Positions 6,495-8,984 of a stretch of 8,984 nt of DNA are shown here, one piece after another. The first letter of the stretch is position 1, and every line of letters starts with the position of its first letter. Source of the DNA: Clostridia bacterium (lineage in GTDB: Bacteria > Bacillota > Clostridia > Oscillospirales > Butyricicoccaceae); contig JAFYNW010000105.1 of assembly GCA_017547995.1 (NCBI GenBank), positions 1-8,984 of the forward strand, read 5' to 3'. The notes below the pieces were generated by a model. It did no database searches, was not told where the DNA came from, and saw nothing but the letters and a program-made list of their open reading frames with translations. The position numbers were made by a program, and so were the translations under genes.

Positions 6495-7274
6495 ATGCAA
6501 AAAATAAAGAAAATCTTATCAAATTATCGCGCCGATATTTTTTATGCTTTCCTTATTGTTTTTTCCGTGCTGTGCCTTTTTATCACAGGTACGGATTCAG
6601 GCCGCACTGTTTCTGCCGCCGTGGCTGAGCGGGATATACCGATTTATTGTGTTGGAACCGACGAGAAAAAGCTTTCCATCAGCTTTGACGCTGCCTGGGG
6701 AAACGAGGACACGCATCAGCTTATCGAAATTCTCGACCGCTACAACGTGAAGGCTACCTTTTTTATTGTTGGTGACTGGGCAAGGAAATATCCCGAAAGT
6801 GTCCGTGAGCTTTTTGATGCCGGACATGAAATAATGAGTCATTCCGACAGGCACAAGCATATGACTCAGCTTTCAAAGGAGCAGATTATTGCGGATATTG
6901 AAACTTGCGGAAACGAAATTGAGAAAATCACAGGGGTGCGCCCTTACCTTTTCCGCGCTCCTTACGGAGAATACGACAACAAGGTTGTGGGGACCTTACG
7001 TGAATTGGGATACTACACTATTCAATGGGACGTGGACAGTCTTGACTGGAAAGAGCTTGGTGTACAGAGTATTATCGACCGTGTTACCGGCAAAGTGCAG
7101 AATGGTTCTATCGTGCTTTTTCATAATGCGGCAAAGTACACTCCTGATGCCCTGCCGACGATTCTGGAGACTCTGCTCGATGAAGGCTACAGCTTTGTGC
7201 CGGTTTCTCAGCTGATTTATAAGGATAATTACAAAGTAGACCACACGGGAAGACAGATTTCACTCGCTCAATAA
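6495..7274 (+). CDS. Membrane-anchored polysaccharide deacetylase, NodB fold, PdaB-like
   Basis: The 259-residue protein begins with a basic stretch and one hydrophobic segment (about 15-33), a signal anchor that places the NodB domain (about 58-242) outside the membrane. Members of carbohydrate esterase family 4 remove N-acetyl groups from peptidoglycan or chitin-like chains using a divalent metal. Motifs in order: SFDA (63-66), HSDRH (116-120, two metal histidines), RAPYG (154-158), DVDSLDW (179-185) and LFHN (208-211). In motif 1 the usual second aspartate (metal ligand) is alanine (A66) while the base aspartate D65 is kept. SFDAAWG resembles the FDISWG-type motif of the sporulation-associated PdaB group, and the size and anchor agree with that group. 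Activity and role in spore formation are inferred. It is a single gene, divergent from the permease, and ends at a hairpin terminator. No strong SigA promoter is visible upstream. Confidence 0.9.
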   Translation: MQKIKKILSNYRADIFYAFLIVFSVLCLFITGTDSGRTVSAAVAERDIPIYCVGTDEKKLSISFDAAWGNEDTHQLIEILDRYNVKATFFIVGDWARKYPESVRELFDAGHEIMSHSDRHKHMTQLSKEQIIADIETCGNEIEKITGVRPYLFRAPYGEYDNKVVGTLRELGYYTIQWDVDSLDWKELGVQSIIDRVTGKVQNGSIVLFHNAAKYTPDALPTILETLLDEGYSFVPVSQLIYKDNYKVDHTGRQISLAQ

Positions 7275-7277
7275 GCA

Positions 7278-7306
7278 AAAATGAACCCATTAATCGGGTT
7301 CATTTT
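7278..7306. terminator. Bidirectional terminator shared by deacetylase and alkyltransferase-like genes
   Basis: An 11-bp stem (7278-7288 with 7296-7306; core GAACCC/GGGTTC flanked by A-T pairs) has a 7-base loop. Stem T residues followed by TTTTC... on the plus strand and TTTTTGC on the minus strand give a T-rich tail both ways. The minus-strand gene's stop codon (7290-7292) is in the loop, so its last codons form one arm of the hairpin. Confidence 0.85.
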
Positions 7307-7664
7307 CTATATACTGTATTTTATTATTGATGTTCTGCATTTCTGCTTCATCAGGGCACCAGATATATTCTTTTATATCAAGACACCAGTAATTATCAAT
7401 TCTGTAAAGTTTTACACCTTCACCTTCCAGAAGCTCCTTCTGAAGGTCGGACGAGCCGAAATGCCATGCTCCTGAAAGCTGACCTTTCGAGTTTACTATT
7501 CTGTGTGCTGGGATATCCTTGCCAAGCTTATTTTCTCTCAGGGCGTATCCCACCTGTCTTGCATTTCTCGGCACACCGCACAGATATGCAACCTGTCCGT
7601 ATGATGCAACCCTGCCGAATGGGATGCTGCGGCAGACTATTTCCATTCTTTTATAGATATCCAT
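7290..7664 (-). CDS. Alkyltransferase-like protein (MGMT family, acceptor Cys replaced by Ala)
   Basis: The 124-residue protein has the DNA-binding domain of O6-alkylguanine-DNA alkyltransferases: IPFGRVASYGQVA (14-26, with the conserved Tyr22), a helix-turn-helix region with NARQVGYAL (34-42; Arg36 would be the finger that flips the base out), and IPAHRIV (51-57). In true MGMT/Ogt enzymes that last motif is PCHRV and the cysteine takes up the alkyl group; here it is Ala53, so it cannot repair by transfer. Such alkyltransferase-like proteins (E. coli YbaZ, yeast Atl1, which have Trp here) bind O6-alkylguanine and hand it to nucleotide excision repair. An acidic, Trp- and Cys-containing tail (about 93-124) extends beyond the family core. 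The start is six bases after the stop of the 207-aa gene with no clear Shine-Dalgarno site, suggesting translational coupling. Function by damage signalling is inferred from the family. Confidence 0.9.
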   Translation of the reverse strand: MDIYKRMEIVCRSIPFGRVASYGQVAYLCGVPRNARQVGYALRENKLGKDIPAHRIVNSKGQLSGAWHFGSSDLQKELLEGEGVKLYRIDNYWCLDIKEYIWCPDEAEMQNINNKIQYIENEPD

Positions 7665-7670
7665 AGCAGA

Positions 7671-8294
7671 TTATTTGTTGAATGATTTCTTTGGGCGGTT
7701 ATTTATTTCAATGATGGCATCGAGGTTTTTGAGAATAAGTTTCTGGGCATTGAGTGAATAGGTCACAAAGATATAGTCACCCTTTGCACCTGACCGCTTG
7801 ACTCCCGTTATGCCGTAATTCTTACCTGCGGCTGTAGGATATTTATATTTATTACCGTCTTTATCCACTGCATCGGCAAGCAATTTATTTCTCATAAGCC
7901 ATTCGAGAATGCAGTAGCTTCTCAGCTCATGCATTTTGTCCTTATTGACTACGGCATTTATATTTTCGGCAAGCTGAGTTATTCCCACAGGCTTTTCCGA
8001 CAAGGCAATCTTCATCTTGTCGGCATTGGAAATGCGGAGCTTTTCCTTGTGCACGTATTCCCTTGCCTGCTGTTTTGCAGTCTGCTTCGGTGCGTTTGTC
8101 TGGGATGGTGCAGCCTTGCCTTCGCCGTCAGCCATCTTTTGAAGCAAGGAGGAAACAAAGAAAAGACAGCGGGATATTTTGACGTTATTTATCACTTCAT
8201 TGTCAGGGATTTTCTTGTCTGTCACAGGGTCTATCCCATTTGCAAGTTTATCGATATACATTTTCGCGCGGAGTATGGCTTCACGTTCGCTCAT
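7671..8294 (-). CDS. Conserved hypothetical protein of two domains
   Basis: I know the look of this protein from Firmicutes genomes but not a function. The 207 residues split into three parts. Residues 1-55 include AKMYIDKLANGIDPVTD (10-26) and NNVKISRCLFFVSSLL (36-51), which resembles a small helical domain found in many uncharacterised Gram-positive proteins. Residues 56-80 are a low-complexity, Ala/Gln/Lys linker. Residues 85-196 contain helices and a Lys-rich PTAAGKNYGITG (153-164) segment, and the NAQKLILKNLDAII end (182-195), which may be a winged-helix-like or nucleic-acid-linked fold; this is a guess from its pattern. No catalytic motif, signal peptide or membrane span is visible. The ATG at 8292-8294 has AAAGGAG (8302-8308) seven bases upstream and its own promoter. 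It is the first gene of a unit with the alkyltransferase-like gene, which suggests, but does not prove, a role near DNA repair or its regulation. Confidence 0.85.
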   Translation of the reverse strand: MSEREAILRAKMYIDKLANGIDPVTDKKIPDNEVINNVKISRCLFFVSSLLQKMADGEGKAAPSQTNAPKQTAKQQAREYVHKEKLRISNADKMKIALSEKPVGITQLAENINAVVNKDKMHELRSYCILEWLMRNKLLADAVDKDGNKYKYPTAAGKNYGITGVKRSGAKGDYIFVTYSLNAQKLILKNLDAIIEINNRPKKSFNK

Positions 8295-8329
8295 AGTTTT
8301 TCTCCTTTCAGCCTGTATACTATAATCTT

Positions 8330-8358
8330 ATTATACCACCGCGACGTTATTTTGTCTA
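8330..8358 (-). promoter_or_regulatory. Promoter of the 207-aa gene and alkyltransferase-like gene
   Basis: On the minus strand: -35 TAGACA (8353-8358), 17-base spacer, consensus -10 TATAAT (8330-8335) preceded by TGG, an extended -10. The -35 box lies at the very end of the T-tract of the upstream lysozyme terminator, so the two transcription units are packed without spare DNA. Confidence 0.8.
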
Positions 8359-8362
8359 TAAA

Positions 8363-8394
8363 AAAGCAGTTCCGCTATGATGCGAAACTGCTTT
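8363..8394 (-). terminator. Intrinsic terminator of the GH25 lysozyme gene
   Basis: The hairpin has 13 bp (8363-8375 with 8382-8394) and a 6-base loop; on the minus strand it is followed by TTTTTTATAG. The one imperfect pair is a G-U wobble in minus-strand RNA but a C-A mismatch in plus-strand RNA, in line with a minus-strand terminator. It begins six bases after the lysozyme stop codon. Confidence 0.9.
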
Positions 8395-8400
8395 CAGATT

Positions 8401-8984
8401 TTATTTTTCTCTGAAGTAAAGATTTACGTCGACCTTTTCTTTAATGCCGTCAACCTCACCCTTATCTGTATACTGCCACATATCGAAAGCATAATAGAAT
8501 CCCGGAGAAGTCACGTCATACTGTGCAAACCAGAACGGATACTGCACCACCTTGCTCAGGTCATACTTGAGATAGCCTGCGTAGGTATTGAAGTAAATCA
8601 TAGGATAGTAGCCTGCATTTTCAACGATTTCGCAGAACTTATTTGCCGCCGCACACAAGGTCTTTGTTGAAAGGGCGTAAGTTCTTGCATTCGTTGTACC
8701 GATTACCTCCCAGTCAAATACGACAGGGCCTGTGATATCGTAGTCCTTGATTTTGTCGAGGATGTAGTTTGCCTCTTCCTCCGCTTCCTCAACAGTGATT
8801 GCCTGAGAGAAGAAATATGCGCCTACCACAAGACCCGCATCGATTGCCCCCTGCATATTCTTATCGAACATAGAGTCATCGTAAAGCTTGCCTTCTGCGC
8901 CATATCCTCTGCCGCCTGCACGGATGATTGCATATTCGATGCCGTCATTCTTGACCTTCTGCCAGTCGATTTCACCCTGATACT
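8401..8984 (-). CDS. GH25 family lysozyme, C-terminal part (start lies outside the window)
   Basis: The frame is open from the stop at 8401-8403 to the window edge, giving 193 complete residues. An internal ATG (8871) is not the start, because family sequence continues before it: YQGEIDWQKVKNDGIEYAII and RAGGRGYG (residues 1-28 of the visible part). Glycoside hydrolase family 25 enzymes cut the beta-1,4 bond between N-acetylmuramic acid and N-acetylglucosamine. Visible marks are VGAYFFSQAIT, the conserved strand VVFDWE with the catalytic aspartate and glutamate (D90 and E92 of the visible part), an internal MIYFNTYAGYL and a final FDMWQYTDKGEVDGI..VDVNLY, the normal GH25 end. The first conserved aspartate near the start of the domain (usually in D-[VI]-S) is beyond the edge, as is any signal peptide or binding domain. 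It may act in wall turnover or as a secreted lysin; neither can be told here. It ends in its own terminator. Confidence 0.93.
   Translation of the reverse strand, partial: YQGEIDWQKVKNDGIEYAIIRAGGRGYGAEGKLYDDSMFDKNMQGAIDAGLVVGAYFFSQAITVEEAEEEANYILDKIKDYDITGPVVFDWEVIGTTNARTYALSTKTLCAAANKFCEIVENAGYYPMIYFNTYAGYLKYDLSKVVQYPFWFAQYDVTSPGFYYAFDMWQYTDKGEVDGIKEKVDVNLYFREK

Noticed and set aside
8401..8871. A lysozyme gene starting at the ATG at 8871
   Set aside because: Conserved GH25 sequence continues in frame up to the window edge, so the ATG is internal.

Overview
The window looks like ordinary chromosomal DNA from a low-to-moderate GC Gram-positive bacterium, most likely a gut-type member of Clostridia (Oscillospirales/Ruminococcaceae-like). 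This rests on strong AGGAG/GGGGG-type ribosome binding sites, SigA-type promoters with 17-bp spacers, intrinsic hairpin-plus-T-tract terminators, a PdaB-like polysaccharide deacetylase, a GH25 lysozyme, and protein sequences that read as clostridial. The genus is an inference. I see no mobile element, CRISPR array, rRNA or tRNA.

Layout. Left end: the N-terminal 154 codons of a PLP-dependent class I/II aminotransferase on the minus strand (running off the window), with its own promoter, then prmA (ribosomal protein L11 methyltransferase), also minus and also with its own promoter. Divergent from prmA, on the plus strand, is an overlapping three-gene unit: prfB (peptide release factor 2, here in one uninterrupted frame), an unrecognised small membrane protein with a probable TTG start inside the end of prfB, and an EamA/DMT-family transporter. 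It ends at a strong hairpin that also works for the convergent genes. Those convergent genes are a minus-strand purine-salvage pair: an AzgA/PbuG-type purine permease followed 15 nt later by an adenine-type phosphoribosyltransferase. Divergent from the permease is a single plus-strand, membrane-anchored NodB-fold deacetylase. It ends at a second bidirectional hairpin shared with the last minus-strand block: an uncharacterised 207-aa protein followed 6 nt later by an alkyltransferase-like protein of the MGMT family whose acceptor cysteine is alanine. At the right edge is the C-terminal part of a minus-strand GH25 lysozyme with its terminator.

How the genes fit together: prmA and prfB are both translation functions, oppositely transcribed from a shared intergenic region. 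The permease and phosphoribosyltransferase form an import-and-trap module for purine bases. The deacetylase and the lysozyme act on cell-wall glycan. The least explained parts are the 207-aa protein coupled to the alkyltransferase-like protein, and the membrane protein between prfB and the transporter. I found no convincing new multi-gene system; the findings are local observations of modest weight.
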